The position numbers and the translations under genes are program-made. DNA of 64,000 bases. Origin: Terriglobus sp. TAA 43 (lineage in GTDB: Bacteria > Acidobacteriota > Terriglobia > Terriglobales > Acidobacteriaceae). Location of the stretch: positions 558,001 to 622,000 of the forward strand of contig NZ_JUGR01000002.1 of the NCBI RefSeq assembly GCF_000800015.1. The letters are read 5' to 3'. Of this stretch, positions 43,967 through 53,230 are shown piece by piece. Numbering within the stretch: position 1 is the first letter of the stretch; every line of letters starts with the position of its first letter. The notes under the pieces were generated by a model. It made no database searches. It was not told the origin of the DNA and worked only from the letters and a program-made list of their open reading frames with translations.

Positions 43967-44467
43967 TTGCATTTCACAACCACTGTCCGTCTTGCTAAAT
44001 CCGTATTGATGGCGGCCATGGCGTTCTTCTTCACGCTGGTGGTCTTCAATAACATCACTGACTTCCAATCGAATTACCAGTTCGTGCATCACGTGCTGGA
44101 CATGGACACCACCTTTCCTGGCAACAAAGGCATGTGGCGTGCGCTGCATCCGGTGTGGACGCACTTGCTCTTCTACCTCGGCATCATCGCGTATGAAGGG
44201 CTGAACATGGTGCTGTGCTGGTGGGCCGCTGTTGCAATGTTCTGGGCACGCAATGCCACACCGCAGGTCTTCACTCAGACAAAGACCTTGGGTGTCGTAG
44301 CGCTTACCGCGGGAATTTTGCTATGGCTGGTAGCGTTTCTGGAAGTGGGTGCAGAGTGGTTCCTGATGTGGCAATCAAAAATATGGAATGGTCAGGAAGC
44401 TGCGTTCCGCATGGTCGCCATTGAAGGGATCCTGCTAATCGTCCTTTTGCTACCGGAAGATCGTTAA
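43967..44467 (+). CDS. DUF2165-family small integral membrane protein
   Basis: A 166-residue membrane protein of four helices matching DUF2165. The conserved loop VVFNNITDFQSNYQFVHHVLDMDTTFPGN and MWRA follow the first helix, the strongest family marker. The TTG at 43967 is chosen because AAGGAG lies six bases upstream and the resulting N-terminus matches the family; an ATG at 43943 in the same frame lacks a ribosome site. The function is unknown across the family. It is convergent with queH (17-base gap). Confidence 0.8.
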   Translation: MHFTTTVRLAKSVLMAAMAFFFTLVVFNNITDFQSNYQFVHHVLDMDTTFPGNKGMWRALHPVWTHLLFYLGIIAYEGLNMVLCWWAAVAMFWARNATPQVFTQTKTLGVVALTAGILLWLVAFLEVGAEWFLMWQSKIWNGQEAAFRMVAIEGILLIVLLLPEDR

Positions 44468-44484
44468 GCGCCAAAAATCGGCAA

Positions 44485-45129
44485 CTACTCAATGCCGTAG
44501 AACTTCTCGCCCATACGAATCGGCTCGCGTCCGTTGGAGATGCGTACCAGGTTCGTATCGCGCAGCGAGTAAGCGCAGCCGCAGTATTCCTGCTGATAGA
44601 AATTTTCACGCTTGCTGATTTCAATCATGCGCGATGCACCGCCACCTTTACGCCAGTTGTACTCCCAGTACTGCAACTCGTCATAGCGTGAAGCGGCCTT
44701 CACGCCTGCTCCCGTCACCTGATTAAAGTCTTTCCAACGCGAGATTCCAAGCGAACTGCTGATGATGTCAAAGCCGTTCTCAGCCGCGTACAGAGCAGTG
44801 CGTTCAAAACGCATCTCGAAGCATTCTGTACAGCGAATGCCACGCTCCGGCTCGTTCTCCATACCCTTCACGCGCGCGAACCAGTTATCCATGTCGTAGT
44901 CGGCATCAATGAAGGGAATATCCATCTTCTTGCAGAAGTCGACATTCTCTTCCTTGCGCAACTCATACTCGCGCCGCGGATGGATGTTGGGGTTGTAGAA
45001 AAACAGCGAGAAGCGGATGCCCGATTCGACCATTGCTTCCATCACTTCACCGGAACACGGCGCGCAGCACGAGTGCAGAAGAAGATTGCTCTTCCCCACC
45101 GGCAGTTCGAGTTTGATGCGCTCCTGCAT
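44485..45129 (-). CDS. queH: Epoxyqueuosine reductase QueH
   Basis: A 214-residue enzyme making queuosine from epoxyqueuosine, a last step of the tRNA wobble modification. It has the cysteine pattern of Que[12 protein letters not shown] (Cys21, Cys22, Cys25), [16 protein letters not shown], and [16 protein letters not shown], consistent with an iron-sulfur cluster. This cobalamin-independent enzyme replaces QueG in many bacteria. The length is normal. Other queuosine genes are not present in the window. Confidence 0.93.
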   Translation of the reverse strand: MQERIKLELPVGKSNLLLHSCCAPCSGEVMEAMVESGIRFSLFFYNPNIHPRREYELRKEENVDFCKKMDIPFIDADYDMDNWFARVKGMENEPERGIRCTECFEMRFERTALYAAENGFDIISSSLGISRWKDFNQVTGAGVKAASRYDELQYWEYNWRKGGGASRMIEISKRENFYQQEYCGCAYSLRDTNLVRISNGREPIRMGEKFYGIE

Positions 45130-45251
45130 ACTGCTCCTGTTCCGATCAAGACTTCGCTCAAATCGCGGCGAAAAGCCTGCTTCTAGGATACCGAATCACC
45201 CGCCAATTCGCTTGTTTCCTCTCACGCGCGCAGATGCGCGACAATAGATTC

Positions 45252-46259
45252 ATGCCGACAGAGCCGCTGATCACCCTCGCCGACATCCACGCCGCACGCG
45301 AACGCATTGCCGGAACCTGTGTCCGCACAGGCCTTTACCGGCTTGATCCCGAACGCATGGCCGCAGCAGGATTCGACATTCCATTGCACAGCGAAATCTG
45401 GTTGAAGGCAGAGAACGAGCAGCCCATCGGCAGCTTCAAACTGCGCGGCGCTTACAACAAGGTTGCATCTCTTACCGACGAGGAGCGCAGCCGCGGCGTT
45501 ATCACGTACAGCAGCGGCAACCACGCGCAGGGTGTGGCCTATGCAGGCCGTGCAATGGGTGCAAAGGCCGTCATCGTCATGCCGGAATCCGCGCCCATCA
45601 ACAAGCGCGAAGCCACCATTGCTCTAGGTGGTGAAGTCGTCCTCGTCGGCCCTGCCAGCAGCGAGCGCAAAGAGAAGGCCGAGGAACTCGTCGCAGAACA
45701 TGGCTACGTGATGGTGCCGCCGTACGACGATCCGTACATCATCGCGGGACAAGCCACCTGCGGACTCGAAATCGCCGAACAGGCTGCCGATGCCGACCTG
45801 ATTCTTTCGCCCGTTAGCGGTGGAGGCCTTCTCAGCGGCGTAGCTTCCGGCATTAAGCTCTCCGGCAGCAACGCGAAGGTCTGGGGATGCGAACCGGAAC
45901 TGGCTGGTGACGCTACCGAAAGCTTCTACAAGAAAGAACTCATCGAGTGGCCCGGCAGCAAAACTACCCGCACCATTGCCGACGGCCTGCGCACGCAAAG
46001 CCTGGGTGAGCGCAACTTCCAGCACATTTTGAAGTTCGTCGATGGCATTACAACCGTCACGGAAGAGGAAATCCTGGAAGCCACGCGCGTCCTGCTGCTG
46101 GCCACCGATATCGTTCCGGAACCGAGCGGAGCGGTCACGCTCGCCGCAGCGTTGTTCCACAGCGATCGTCTGCCGGAAGCAAAGAAGATCGTCGTAGTAG
46201 TCAGCGGCGGTAACATTGACCCGTCGTTGAAACAAGAACTACTGACCGCCAAAGCATAA
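45252..46259 (+). CDS. Threonine ammonia-lyase/serine-threonine dehydratase (ACT-less)
   Basis: A 335-residue PLP enzyme making 2-oxobutanoate from threonine (or pyruvate from serine). The PLP lysine is Lys63 in PIGSFKLRGAYNK, and the SSGNHAQGVAYAGR and SGGGLLSGVASGIKL (phosphate-binding) motifs are present. There is no C-terminal ACT domain, so it is the short, catabolic-like form; feedback by isoleucine would need another partner. The ATG at 45252 gives the family start; an ATG 18 bases earlier is an alternative. Confidence 0.92.
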   Translation: MPTEPLITLADIHAARERIAGTCVRTGLYRLDPERMAAAGFDIPLHSEIWLKAENEQPIGSFKLRGAYNKVASLTDEERSRGVITYSSGNHAQGVAYAGRAMGAKAVIVMPESAPINKREATIALGGEVVLVGPASSERKEKAEELVAEHGYVMVPPYDDPYIIAGQATCGLEIAEQAADADLILSPVSGGGLLSGVASGIKLSGSNAKVWGCEPELAGDATESFYKKELIEWPGSKTTRTIADGLRTQSLGERNFQHILKFVDGITTVTEEEILEATRVLLLATDIVPEPSGAVTLAAALFHSDRLPEAKKIVVVVSGGNIDPSLKQELLTAKA

Positions 46260-46278
46260 TCGTCGTCTAAGAAAACAT

Positions 46279-47262
46279 ATGCGCAAGCTTGCCGCTGTTC
46301 TCTGCCTCGCTCTTCCGACTGTCGCCATGGCGCAGAAACAAGTTGCGCCTGACGCCCGGCGCGGCGTCGTTCTGCACACTGCGGACGTCTACGTTGCACC
46401 CGACGGCAACTCGCAGCGCGTCAGCACCGTTACGCCGGGGCACGAGATCGTGGTGAATGAAAAGAGCGGCCCCTGGGCGTCAATCTTTGCGAACACCGAC
46501 ATTCAGGAGCGCTCCGAGGCTGAGGACGAGCCAGAATTCTCGACCGACGAAGGCAGCATCCCACGTTCTGGCTGGATCAAGGACAAAGGAATCGTCACCT
46601 CCGCCACACCCAACGGCGACAAGCTGATTTACGGCGCAGCCGCCACATGGGAAGCCGCCGCCAGCGAACCACACGCGCCAAAAACCGCTGTAGGTTCGGC
46701 TTACCTGCTCTATCGCCGCGTCTACGAATACTTCCCTTCGTCGCCGCTGGCCCCCGAAGCGCAATGGCGCTCCGCCGACGTCCGCTGGCAGGAAGCAAAA
46801 TTTGACGCCTCAACCCTGCCCTCGTGGAAAGACCCCGATCCGAACATGCGCCCTAAGCTCTACCAGAAGGATTTGGAGCGCATCGTGAAGACCGGCACCG
46901 GCAAATATCCCGCACTGGCCGCATTCGATCTACTGGACATCAAGGTATGCGGCGACTGGCAGGGCCTGACCAAATGCCCGGAACGCGAGACCGAACTGTA
47001 CATGAAATACGCTGACGCCTTCCCCAACGGCCCGAAGACCGCCGAGGCGCTCTGGGACGCTGCCTATCGCCAGGGCGTGCTGGTAACCATGTACGCCGCG
47101 GAGGAGAACAAGAAGAAAGCAGACGTCGCCACACAGCGCGTACACCAGCTTCGTGACCGCATGGTGCAGAACTTCCCCAACAGCGACTACACGCTTCGAG
47201 CCATCAGTCTGGTATACAGGGTGGAGCAGGGCATTGCGATTTACGGCAGTGACCGCGACTAA
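46279..47262 (+). CDS. Exported protein with SH3-like and TPR-like regions
   Basis: A 327-residue protein with signal peptide (MRKLAAVLCLALPTVAMAQ). Residues about 30-110 look like a bacterial SH3 domain (VVLHTADVYVAPDGNSQRVSTV, then EIVVNEKSGPWASI). The C-terminal half contains TPR-like helical repeats (AYLLYRRVYEYFPSSPLAPEAQWRSAD; ELYMKYADAFPNGPKTAEALWDAAY), in the style of YbgF/CpoB and BamD proteins. It may be a periplasmic scaffold linked to cell-wall or outer-membrane work. It is 18 bases before uppP. Confidence 0.75.
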   Translation: MRKLAAVLCLALPTVAMAQKQVAPDARRGVVLHTADVYVAPDGNSQRVSTVTPGHEIVVNEKSGPWASIFANTDIQERSEAEDEPEFSTDEGSIPRSGWIKDKGIVTSATPNGDKLIYGAAATWEAAASEPHAPKTAVGSAYLLYRRVYEYFPSSPLAPEAQWRSADVRWQEAKFDASTLPSWKDPDPNMRPKLYQKDLERIVKTGTGKYPALAAFDLLDIKVCGDWQGLTKCPERETELYMKYADAFPNGPKTAEALWDAAYRQGVLVTMYAAEENKKKADVATQRVHQLRDRMVQNFPNSDYTLRAISLVYRVEQGIAIYGSDRD

Positions 47263-47280
47263 TCCGCTGGTGAAGGCCCT

Positions 47281-48174
47281 TTGAACGCATACATTCTTTC
47301 CGTCATCCTTGGCATCGTCGAAGGCCTTACCGAGTTTCTGCCGGTCAGTTCCACGGCCCATTTACGAATCACCGAAGCACTGCTGCACATCCCGCTGGCC
47401 GACCCGTTCTGGAAGATGTACACCATCGTCATCCAGCTGGGAGCCATTCTGGCACTCCTGCTCTTCTTCCTGCTGCGCATCGTGCGTTATTTCCGCACCT
47501 TCCCGCAGGGCGAACGCGGCGACAAAACCTGGCTGACGCACCCCATCTCGCTCACGCTCATCGCCTTCGTCTGCACTGCCGTTCCGGCGAAGCTCCTGAC
47601 GAAGAAGATTGGCGAGAACCTTGAGAACATGACGGTCATCGCGCTGGCGCTGCTCATTGGCGGCATCATCATGTGGGCCGTGGATTTCTGGGCGTCACGT
47701 CGCGAACCCTCCACCACGCACGTGGAAGACATGAGTCTGCCGCAGGCAATCTGGATTGGCCTTTGCCAGGTGCTGTCCGCTGTCGTGCCGGGCACGTCGC
47801 GCTCCATGAGCACCATCGCCGCGGGTCAGATCGCAGGCATGGATCGCCCTGCCGCACTGGAGTTCTCGTTCCTGCTCTCAATCCCCACCATGATCGCCGC
47901 CACTGGCTATTCCCTGCTGAAGGCCGTCCACCCCAGCGCCAAGGACATCGCCGCACAAGGTGCTGAGGCTCTCACGCCGCTCGTAATGGGACCGGAACGC
48001 TGGATCGTCCTCATCATTGGCATGGCCGTGTCATTTGTGGTGGCTTATGTGGTGGTGGCGTGGTTCCTGTCATGGGTACGCACACGCGGCTTCGGCATCT
48101 TCGCCGCATATCGAATCATCATTGGCGCAGTCATTCTCTACTGGCTCCACGCTCACCCCGGCGTGCTCCTGTAG
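47281..48174 (+). CDS. uppP: Undecaprenyl-diphosphatase (UppP/BacA)
   Basis: A 297-residue inner-membrane enzyme recycling undecaprenyl diphosphate to the monophosphate carrier. Motif 1 EGLTEFLPVSSTAHL and motif 2 PGTSRSMSTI contain the catalytic residues. About eight helices are predicted. The start is TTG with GAAGG upstream. It contributes to the large set of envelope genes here; in other bacteria its overexpression raises bacitracin tolerance. Confidence 0.95.
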   Translation: MNAYILSVILGIVEGLTEFLPVSSTAHLRITEALLHIPLADPFWKMYTIVIQLGAILALLLFFLLRIVRYFRTFPQGERGDKTWLTHPISLTLIAFVCTAVPAKLLTKKIGENLENMTVIALALLIGGIIMWAVDFWASRREPSTTHVEDMSLPQAIWIGLCQVLSAVVPGTSRSMSTIAAGQIAGMDRPAALEFSFLLSIPTMIAATGYSLLKAVHPSAKDIAAQGAEALTPLVMGPERWIVLIIGMAVSFVVAYVVVAWFLSWVRTRGFGIFAAYRIIIGAVILYWLHAHPGVLL

Positions 48175-48190
48175 ACGCACCAACGCTCTA

Positions 48191-48240
48191 AACAGAAATG
48201 CCCTGAACGTAAGGCTTACGTTCAGGGCATTTTCTGTTTT
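48191..48240. terminator. Bidirectional terminator between uppP and the Hsp15-like gene
   Basis: A long near-perfect inverted repeat: TGCCCTGAACGTAAG (48200-48214) is mirrored by CTTACGTTCAGGGCA (48215 onward, with one central base), flanked outside by AACAGAAA and TTTTCTGTT. Both strands end in runs of T, so it can stop both the rightward uppP message and the leftward message. Confidence 0.9.
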
Positions 48241-48254
48241 GTTCTTGTGAACGA

Positions 48255-48632
48255 CTATCGCCCGCGAAGCCGATTCAGATCCCTGCGATCCCGTTTCGTA
48301 GGCCGCTCGGAACGATCCATCTCAAACCACGGGTTCATCTTCCGCGCTTCTTGTTCTTTCTTCCGGGCGGCTACACTTTCTTCCGTCTCGCGATAGAGGG
48401 CCTGTGCCGCCGCGGCTGGTCCACGAACATCGCTCAGCGCCAGCACATCCACTGTGAAGATTCCGCCGTCGTTGGTAATGCGGAGCACGTCGCCTGCTTT
48501 GATTTCGCGGGCAGGCTTCACCGGCTGATCGCGCAGCTTAATCCTGCCTAGCTCGCAAGCTTTCACCGCCAGCGCACGTGTTTTGAAGAAGCGCGCCGCC
48601 CACAACCATTTGTCCAGCCGAACCGAATCCAT
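48255..48632 (-). CDS. hslR: S4-domain RNA-binding protein, Hsp15-like
   Basis: A 125-residue protein. The N-terminal S4 domain (VRLDKWLWAARFFKTRALAVKACELGRI) is the one used by Hsp15 to bind stalled 50S subunits. A DIRGDVL-type strand (AGDVLRITNDGGIFTVDVLAL) comes next, and the C-terminus is rich in Arg/Lys. In E. coli Hsp15 rescues 50S subunits carrying nascent peptidyl-tRNA. It is monocistronic and shares the bidirectional terminator with uppP. Confidence 0.88.
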   Translation of the reverse strand: MDSVRLDKWLWAARFFKTRALAVKACELGRIKLRDQPVKPAREIKAGDVLRITNDGGIFTVDVLALSDVRGPAAAAQALYRETEESVAARKKEQEARKMNPWFEMDRSERPTKRDRRDLNRLRGR

Positions 48633-48675
48633 CTGCTCTCCATCTTGCCCTTACAGGAGCGGAATTAGCAAAGAT

Positions 48676-49092
48676 TCAGGCCACGACGCTCTTCAAAGGA
48701 AGGACCTGCGCCATGTCCAACGGCTGCGGTGACTGCTCCAGAAACTGGATTCCCACATACATCAGCACAATGCCCGCTGGACCGCGCCTCAGGGGCAAAT
48801 GCTGGCTGCAGAGACATCGCTGCGCCAACGCGCGATGGCTGTCGCGGGTCAGTTCCAGGCCGCTGCTCAACAGCGCGCCATAGATATCGGGCAGCGACGC
48901 GGCTTGCGACTCCATCACCAGCTCAAGCGAGTTGGCATCCAGCGTTTTACGATCCAGAACCCACCCGCCGGCGTGGTCAATCGACACGCCCAACTCCGGC
49001 AGCAGCGCGTTTCGCTCCAGGTAAGTGAAGCCGCGCAGTCGTAGTCCGGGTTGTCTTGCAGGATCGTTCACAACAAGCATATCGGCCTGCAC
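48676..49092 (-). CDS. Hypothetical protein of unknown function
   Basis: A 138-residue soluble protein (RLRGFTYLERNALLPELGVSIDHAGGWVLDRKTL) with mixed alpha/beta content, a CLCSQHLPLRRGP segment with two cysteines, and no recognisable domain. Start is GTG at 49092, preceded by a purine-rich GGGGATG; an ATG twelve bases downstream is an alternative. It is divergent from acpS. Confidence 0.55.
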   Translation of the reverse strand: MQADMLVVNDPARQPGLRLRGFTYLERNALLPELGVSIDHAGGWVLDRKTLDANSLELVMESQAASLPDIYGALLSSGLELTRDSHRALAQRCLCSQHLPLRRGPAGIVLMYVGIQFLEQSPQPLDMAQVLPLKSVVA

Positions 49093-49192
49093 ACCATCCC
49101 CGTGATGGCCCGCACTGCCCTGTTGCAGAACAGTTTGCCTCTATCGCAAAGTCTTCTTCTGATGTCTCATAGGATCAAGGACGGAATTTCTC

Positions 49193-49582
49193 TTGATCGT
49201 TGGAACGGGCGTTGATCTGACCGAAATCTCGCGGATACAGGATTCCGTGGATCGATTCGGCGATCGTTTTCTCAATCGCATCTTTACGCCGCGCGAAATC
49301 GCCTATTGCATGCGTAAGAAAAACTGCGCGGAAAGCCTGGCAGCGCGCTTCGCCGCCAAGGAGGCAGGAGCCAAGGCCCTCGGAACCGGCATCGCACGCG
49401 GCGTAAGCTGGCGCGAGATTGAGGTGACACATCTTCGCGGCGGCCGGCCCACGCTTCTCTTTCATGGCCGCGCAGCCGAAAGAGCCGCTACGATGGGAGT
49501 GACCGCTGCGCATCTCAGCCTGTCCCATGGCCGCGACCTCGCCATTGCACAGGTAGTTCTCGAAAGCCTGCCAACGGCTTGA
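49193..49582 (+). CDS. acpS: Holo-[acyl-carrier-protein] synthase
   Basis: A 129-residue phosphopantetheinyl transferase that activates ACP with the 4'-phosphopantetheine arm of CoA. The signature GTGVDLTEISRI (Asp8) and the second motif AARFAAKEAGAKALGTG, with its Glu, are intact. The HLSLSHGRDLAIAQVV strand is also typical. The start is TTG with AAGGA upstream. Length is normal for the AcpS family. It is followed by an MCE protein. Confidence 0.93.
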   Translation: MIVGTGVDLTEISRIQDSVDRFGDRFLNRIFTPREIAYCMRKKNCAESLAARFAAKEAGAKALGTGIARGVSWREIEVTHLRGGRPTLLFHGRAAERAATMGVTAAHLSLSHGRDLAIAQVVLESLPTA

Positions 49583-49698
49583 AACGAAAGTTACCGGAAT
49601 TGCATCCATTTAACGTAAGCTCTCGTTTGAAACGAACTGGCCGGGGTAAGCACCATCGCTCCGCACATTGTTGATCTATTAGGAGTAACCCTGCACGC

Positions 49699-50784
49699 AT
49701 GCCCAGCCAGAGTGAAGTGAAGTGGTCGCAGTTGAAGGTTGGCATAGTGGTCATCGTCTCGCTGTCCCTGTTGATCACGCTCCTGTTCCTGATGACCAGC
49801 GCGCAGGGGCTGGGCCTGTTCTCGCGCAAGCTGACCCTCTACACCTACTTTGAAAATGCTGCAGGCGTAAAAGAAGGCGCAGCCGTCAACCTGCAGGGCG
49901 TCACCATCGGCACCGTCAAATCGGTCAACGTGGTGCACGATCCCACGCGCAAACTGACGCCGATCCAGGTGGCCATGCGCATTGACGGCAAGTACCAGAG
50001 AGACCTGCACACCGACACGCGCGCATCGCTCTCCACCGTGGGCGTGCTTGGCGATACCGTGATCGACCTGAACAGCCAGACTGCCAATGGCCCCATTGTG
50101 CAAGATCACGCAGAGTTGAAGACGCTGGAAGCACCGAATCTTCAGGATGTGGTCAAGGCCAGCCAGGGCACCATCGAGAGCCTGAACGTCATCCTCGCCA
50201 AGATGGATCGCATTGTGGATCAGATCGCGTCCGGCAAGGGTTCCGTCGGCGGACTCATCTACGACGACACCCTCTATAGACGCGCCAACGCCACCATTGA
50301 AGAGCTGCACACGCTGGAAGTAAATCTCAACAACGGCAAAGGCTCCGTGGGTAAGCTGCTGCATGACGACGACGTCTACAACAACCTGAACCAGACCACT
50401 TCCAAGCTCAACAAGATCGTGGACGACTTGGCAGCAGGCAAAGGTTCCGCAGGCAAGCTGTTGCATGACGACGCGCTGTATAACAACCTGAACTCCACGC
50501 TGGCCCATGCAAATAATCTGATGGCTGAGGCCGACGCAGGCAAAGGCGCGCTGGGCCTGCTCACGAAAGACCAGGCCTTCGCAGGCAAGCTGAACGCCAC
50601 TGTCAGCAACCTGAACGATATTCTTTCAGGCATCAACAAGGGCGAAGGTTCTGCAGGCCTGCTCGTAAAAGACCCCGCGCTGTATCACAACCTCGATAAG
50701 CTCGCCGTTGATTCGCAGATGCTGGTAAACACCATCCGCAGCGACCCGAAGAAGTACCTGACCATCCACTTCAAAGTCTTCTAG
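49699..50784 (+). CDS. MCE/MlaD-type protein with five 34-residue repeats
   Basis: A 361-residue protein. A single N-terminal membrane helix (13-33) is followed by an MCE domain (about 40-120, YTYFENAAGVKEGAAVNLQGVTIGTVK). Residues 179-348 hold five repeats with an exact 34-residue spacing, each starting G-K-G-S-x-G-x-L and then a D-x-x-Y-x-N-L type motif (starts 179, 213, 247, 281, 315). MCE proteins ferry lipids between membranes; here the partner permease/ATPase genes (mlaE/mlaF) are not adjacent. The C-terminus (YLTIHFKVF) is also typical of MlaD-like proteins. Confidence 0.85.
   Translation: MPSQSEVKWSQLKVGIVVIVSLSLLITLLFLMTSAQGLGLFSRKLTLYTYFENAAGVKEGAAVNLQGVTIGTVKSVNVVHDPTRKLTPIQVAMRIDGKYQRDLHTDTRASLSTVGVLGDTVIDLNSQTANGPIVQDHAELKTLEAPNLQDVVKASQGTIESLNVILAKMDRIVDQIASGKGSVGGLIYDDTLYRRANATIEELHTLEVNLNNGKGSVGKLLHDDDVYNNLNQTTSKLNKIVDDLAAGKGSAGKLLHDDALYNNLNSTLAHANNLMAEADAGKGALGLLTKDQAFAGKLNATVSNLNDILSGINKGEGSAGLLVKDPALYHNLDKLAVDSQMLVNTIRSDPKKYLTIHFKVF
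50233..50742 (+). repeat. Five in-frame 102-base tandem coding repeats
   Basis: The MCE gene encodes five successive copies of a 34-residue unit. DNA unit starts are near 50233, 50335, 50437, 50539 and 50641. The protein units begin with GKGSVG, GKGSVG, GKGSAG, GKGALG and GEGSAG. The period is exactly 34 residues for all four intervals. DNA identity between copies is moderate, so this is an old duplication kept by protein structure, not a recent slippage array. Confidence 0.85.
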
Positions 50785-50814
50785 TCTTTCCGTTCCTTCT
50801 GAGAAGAGAGCAAA

Positions 50815-51651
50815 ATGTTCGAGTGGATGCGTCCTGTCAGGAAGCTTCTCGTCGTGACCATGCTGGTTGCATCCATCTCGGTCGTAGCGATGGGGCAGGC
50901 CACAACATCGCAAGCCAATACACCAAGGCCCTCCTTTGAGGTAGCCTCCGTCCGCGCCCACGACCCGGCAGATCGCAAAAACTTCAACAACTTTCAGGCG
51001 TATCCCGACGGACGATTCACCTCGGACAATAGCTCCCTTTGGATGCTCATCCACTACGCGTTCCAGATACAGCCATACCAGTTTGTCGGTGGCCCGGACT
51101 GGATCAAATCCCTCGGATTCGACCTGAACGCGAAGCCCGCCGAAGTCCGTGGATTCGACGACATCCCTCTCATGCTCCAAGGCGTGCTGGAAGATCGTTT
51201 CCAACTTAAATACCACTGGGAAACGAGAGAACAGCCCGTTTACAACCTCGTGGTCACAAAGCCGGGAAAACTGAGAGAGTCCGTCGTAAAGGCAGATTGC
51301 CCTCGCCCCTTCTCCCATCCGGAGGGCATTCCAGAAGACGCTCCCTGCGGCGACCTGGAAAACCGCATGGGCTATACAAAGGGCTACAAGCTGTCATCCA
51401 GTGAGTTCGCCGCCAGCCTCTCCTGGCTCCTATCAAAAGCCGTGGTGGACAAGACCAATCTATCGGGACACTATGACGTCGAATTGCGATGGACACCCGA
51501 GTCCGCTACCATCCGCCCCGACGCTTCCGAACAGAACGCTCCTGACATGTTTACCGCGATTCAGGAACAACTCGGCCTCAAGCTACAAGCCTCGAAAGGC
51601 CCAGTCAGCGTGTTCGTCATCGACTACGTTGAGAAGCCGTCGGACAACTAA
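50815..51651 (+). CDS. TIGR03435-family exported protein
   Basis: A 278-residue protein with an N-terminal signal (VVTMLVASISVVAMGQA) followed by the family opening PSFEVASVRAHDP. Other TIGR03435 marks are YPDGRFTSDNSSLWMLIHYAFQIQPYQFVGGPDWI, a LMLQGVLEDRFQLKYH segment, GHYDVELRWTP, and the ending IQEQLGLKLQASKGPVSVFVIDYVEKPS. The family is expanded in Acidobacteria (Solibacter, Terriglobus) and has no known function. Its 3' end overlaps the convergent symporter gene by four bases. Confidence 0.9.
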   Translation: MFEWMRPVRKLLVVTMLVASISVVAMGQATTSQANTPRPSFEVASVRAHDPADRKNFNNFQAYPDGRFTSDNSSLWMLIHYAFQIQPYQFVGGPDWIKSLGFDLNAKPAEVRGFDDIPLMLQGVLEDRFQLKYHWETREQPVYNLVVTKPGKLRESVVKADCPRPFSHPEGIPEDAPCGDLENRMGYTKGYKLSSSEFAASLSWLLSKAVVDKTNLSGHYDVELRWTPESATIRPDASEQNAPDMFTAIQEQLGLKLQASKGPVSVFVIDYVEKPSDN

Positions 51652-53159
51652 GCACGCACAGCAACTGGCCGCATCCGAGCAAACACCGGCGACAATCCAA
51701 AGCTGATCACCAGATTCAGAGTCAACGCAGGAATCGCAGCATACATACTCCACGTCTGCCCGAAGACATGCAACGGATACACGCCGCTGCCCTTGAACTC
51801 CAGCGCAATGGCCATTCCTGATCCCCACGCCATACCCGCGAGCCATCCCGCAAACACAGCCCACGGATGCAGCACGCGACGTTTCACAAACGCGCCGCAC
51901 ACCACTGCGGGAAACAACTGCGCAATCCAGATCCCACCCAACAATTGCATCTCAATCGCGTAAGAACCCGGTGTCTCCAGCACAAACGCCAGCGCACCAA
52001 ACTTCACAATCAGCGACACAATCTTCGCCTGTGCAGCTTCCTTCTTCGGTGTCAGGGGCGTCGACACAAACTCGCCCCACAGATTGCGCGTGAACAGATT
52101 CGCCGCGGCAATGCTCATGATCGCAGCAGGCACCAGCGCGCCGATCGCGATCGCTGCGAGGCAGAATCCCGCGAACCACTCTGGGAAGCCATTCAGGAAC
52201 AACAGCGGAATCACTTCCGACTTATCCGCTGCCTTCACGCCCGCGGCCAACGCCACGTAGCCCAGCAACGCCAGCAATCCCAACAGCAACGTGTACGCAG
52301 GCAGCAGCGCAGCATTACGACGCAATGTCTGTGGCCCGGACGATGACAACGTCGCTGTCGAAGTATGCGGATATAGAATCAGCGCCAACGCCGATCCAAT
52401 CGCCAACGTGGAATACGGCAGTAGCTGCCCCGCCTTCAGCAGCGTTCCACCCGGCGGCGTATGCTTCGGCAACTCCGCAGCCGCCACGGCAAAGATATGC
52501 CCAAAGCCGCCCAGTTTCGACGGTAGCCAGATCACAGCGGCAATCACCATCACGTACAGCATGATGTCTTTCACCACGGCAATAATCGCAGGCGCGCGCA
52601 GACCAGCCGAATACGTATAGAACGCAAGAATCAGAAACGCAAGAATCAGCGGCCATTCACCGCGCAACCCCATCGCAGCCAGGGCAACCTTCATGCCCAC
52701 AAGCTGCAGCGCGATGTATGGCATCAGCGAAAGAATGCCCGTAAGCGCAATCGCTACGGTCAGCGGACGAAACTCAAACCGCCCCTTCACAAAATCCGCA
52801 AACGTGACATAGCCATTGCGGTGGCACACCGTCCACAGCTTAGGCAGAACCAGCATCATGTACGGATAAATCAGGATGGTGTACGGCACCGCAAAGAAAC
52901 CAAGCGCGCCCGCACCATACAGCGCCGCAGGCACCGCGATCACGGTATAGGCCGTATACACGTCGCCACCCAGCAGGAACCAGGTGATCAGCGTGCCGAA
53001 CGAACGCCCGCCCAGCCCCCACTCTTCCAGCGAGTGCAGTCCTTCCGTTGGGCGCCGCCATTTTGCGGCAAGAAATCCCGCCACCGTCACCAGCGCAAAC
53101 GCAACACAAAAAACCGCAAGCGCAACAGGATGCATGTTCCCCGCAAGAGCCATATTCAT
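51648..53159 (-). CDS. Sodium:solute symporter (SSS family)
   Basis: A 503-residue transporter with 12-14 membrane helices. SSS-family marks include GGRSFGTLITWFLLGGDVYTAYTVIAVPAALYGAGALGF near the N-terminus, with the first unwound Na+-site helix, and AAIAIGALVPAAIMSIAAANLFTRNLW, a well-conserved SSS segment. The likely class is pantothenate/solute:sodium symport, but the substrate is not decidable. ATG at 53159; an ATG 24 bases downstream, preceded by GGGGAA, is an alternative. Confidence 0.87.
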   Translation of the reverse strand: MNMALAGNMHPVALAVFCVAFALVTVAGFLAAKWRRPTEGLHSLEEWGLGGRSFGTLITWFLLGGDVYTAYTVIAVPAALYGAGALGFFAVPYTILIYPYMMLVLPKLWTVCHRNGYVTFADFVKGRFEFRPLTVAIALTGILSLMPYIALQLVGMKVALAAMGLRGEWPLILAFLILAFYTYSAGLRAPAIIAVVKDIMLYVMVIAAVIWLPSKLGGFGHIFAVAAAELPKHTPPGGTLLKAGQLLPYSTLAIGSALALILYPHTSTATLSSSGPQTLRRNAALLPAYTLLLGLLALLGYVALAAGVKAADKSEVIPLLFLNGFPEWFAGFCLAAIAIGALVPAAIMSIAAANLFTRNLWGEFVSTPLTPKKEAAQAKIVSLIVKFGALAFVLETPGSYAIEMQLLGGIWIAQLFPAVVCGAFVKRRVLHPWAVFAGWLAGMAWGSGMAIALEFKGSGVYPLHVFGQTWSMYAAIPALTLNLVISFGLSPVFARMRPVAVRA

Positions 53160-53230
53160 GGATAGGCGAATGGTAGCAAAATGACGGCAAACCCTGCCCG
53201 CCGCCCATCCGCGATAGACTTAAAAGCGGT

